Assembly (NCBI GenBank): GCA_039621445.1
Contig: CP154956.1
Span: forward strand, 89,534,482 to 89,598,481
Reading direction: 5' to 3'
Source: Euglena gracilis
Taxonomy: Eukaryota; Euglenida; Euglenophyceae; Euglenales
DNA: 64,000 nucleotides
Shown here: positions 63,520 through 64,000 of the stretch, one piece after another
Layout of the letters: each line of letters starts with the position of its first letter
How positions within the stretch are numbered: the stretch's first letter is position 1
The notes under the pieces: generated by a model
Databases searched by the model: none
Told to the model about the DNA's origin: nothing
Seen by the model: only the letters and a program-made list of their open reading frames with translations
Translations under genes and position numbers: made by a program

Positions 63520-64000
63520 GGACACTTTGGGGGGGTCAATATTGGGGCTTTGGCGCCTTCGGCGGCAAGAGAAAATGGCCACTTTGAGGGGGGGGGGGAC
63601 AAATTTGCCAAAACGGCCATTGTGAGGGAGGGGACACTTTGGGGGGGGGGGCAATTTTTGGGCTTTGGCGCATTTGGAAAAAATGCGCCAGAGAAAATGA
63701 CCACTTTGGGGGGGGAACAAATTTGCCAAAAATTTTGGCCACTCTGAGGGGGGGCACTTTGGGCTCCGTGCGGATTTCCGGTGGTCGCCGTCGTGGTGGT
63801 CGGGCCGACCATGGTCGGGCCGACCTGTGGTGGTCGGGCCGACCACCATTTTTTTGCACTACCCCCCCCCCTTCTGGAGATTTAAGCCCCCCCCCCCCGG
63901 GGAAAACAGAACTGAGTCGCTTTTGTAAGTCACTTGGTCACCCCCCGCACCCCCCTCAAATAACAAAGGAGCCCAGGCACCGGGGGGGGGGGGGGAGGGT
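63520..64000. repeat. G/C-run repeat with GGTCGGGCCGACC palindromes
   Basis: AATGGCCACTTTGAGGGGGG words repeat at 63575 and 63700, and with changes at 62595-62765. At 63791-63843 there are three copies of GGTCGGGCCGACC. The window ends in a G run. No gene seen. Confidence 0.55.

Noticed and set aside
1-64000. CRISPR arrays, bacterial operons or rRNA/tRNA genes
   Set aside because: Repeats lack the regular repeat-spacer pattern, genes are intron-rich and eukaryotic, and no cloverleaf or conserved rRNA segment was recognised by eye.

Overview
The window looks like nuclear DNA of a photosynthetic euglenid (Euglena or a close relative). Three things point there. (1) A nuclear gene for the plastid photosystem II assembly factor Ycf39/HCF244 can be read exon by exon. 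(2) It and two other genes carry two intron classes: ordinary GT/GC-AG introns, and introns with no GT-AG whose ends form inverted repeats. The second class fits the euglenid 'nonconventional intron' pattern: 3 nt + terminal inverted repeat ... inverted repeat + 5 nt. (3) Start codons lie 9-22 nt after a CAG acceptor, as expected for spliced-leader trans-splicing. The species is inference.

Layout. 1-11539 (+): gene A, eight exons of a Lys/Gly-, Arg/Glu- and Asp/Trp-rich protein. 12690-23550: DIRS-type tyrosine-recombinase retrotransposons, one on the minus strand (13211-17969) and one on the plus strand (18907-23484), head to head, with older terminal fragments around them. 23698-24214 (+): the 3' end of an unrecognised gene, tail to tail with 24249-30086 (-), the complete small nuclear ribonucleoprotein SmF gene. 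32696-33070 (-): start of a small unrecognised gene. 35932-50405 (-): complete 13-exon Ycf39/HCF244 gene, about 355 codons spread over 14.5 kb. 50797-51469 (-): C-terminal exons of an unrecognised gene. 55341-58229: possible exons, a 1.2-kb transposon carrying a PHD-like zinc-finger ORF, and a cluster of short palindromes. 60730-62935 (-): a decayed Ty3/gypsy-like reverse transcriptase broken by small inverted-repeat elements.

The rest is mostly repeats: small inverted-repeat elements with CA...TG ends and 8-bp target-site duplications (hAT-like MITEs), microsatellites, minisatellites, and very long G or C runs. The main point of interest is that the nonconventional introns and the free-standing MITEs appear to be the same thing. 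They share terminal inverted repeats, one family occurs both as a Ycf39 intron and as dispersed copies, and the intron cut sites (after base 5 of the left 8-bp duplication and after base 5 of the right one) remove exactly one duplication plus the element, restoring the exon. Several MITEs sit inside larger nonconventional introns, making nested introns.
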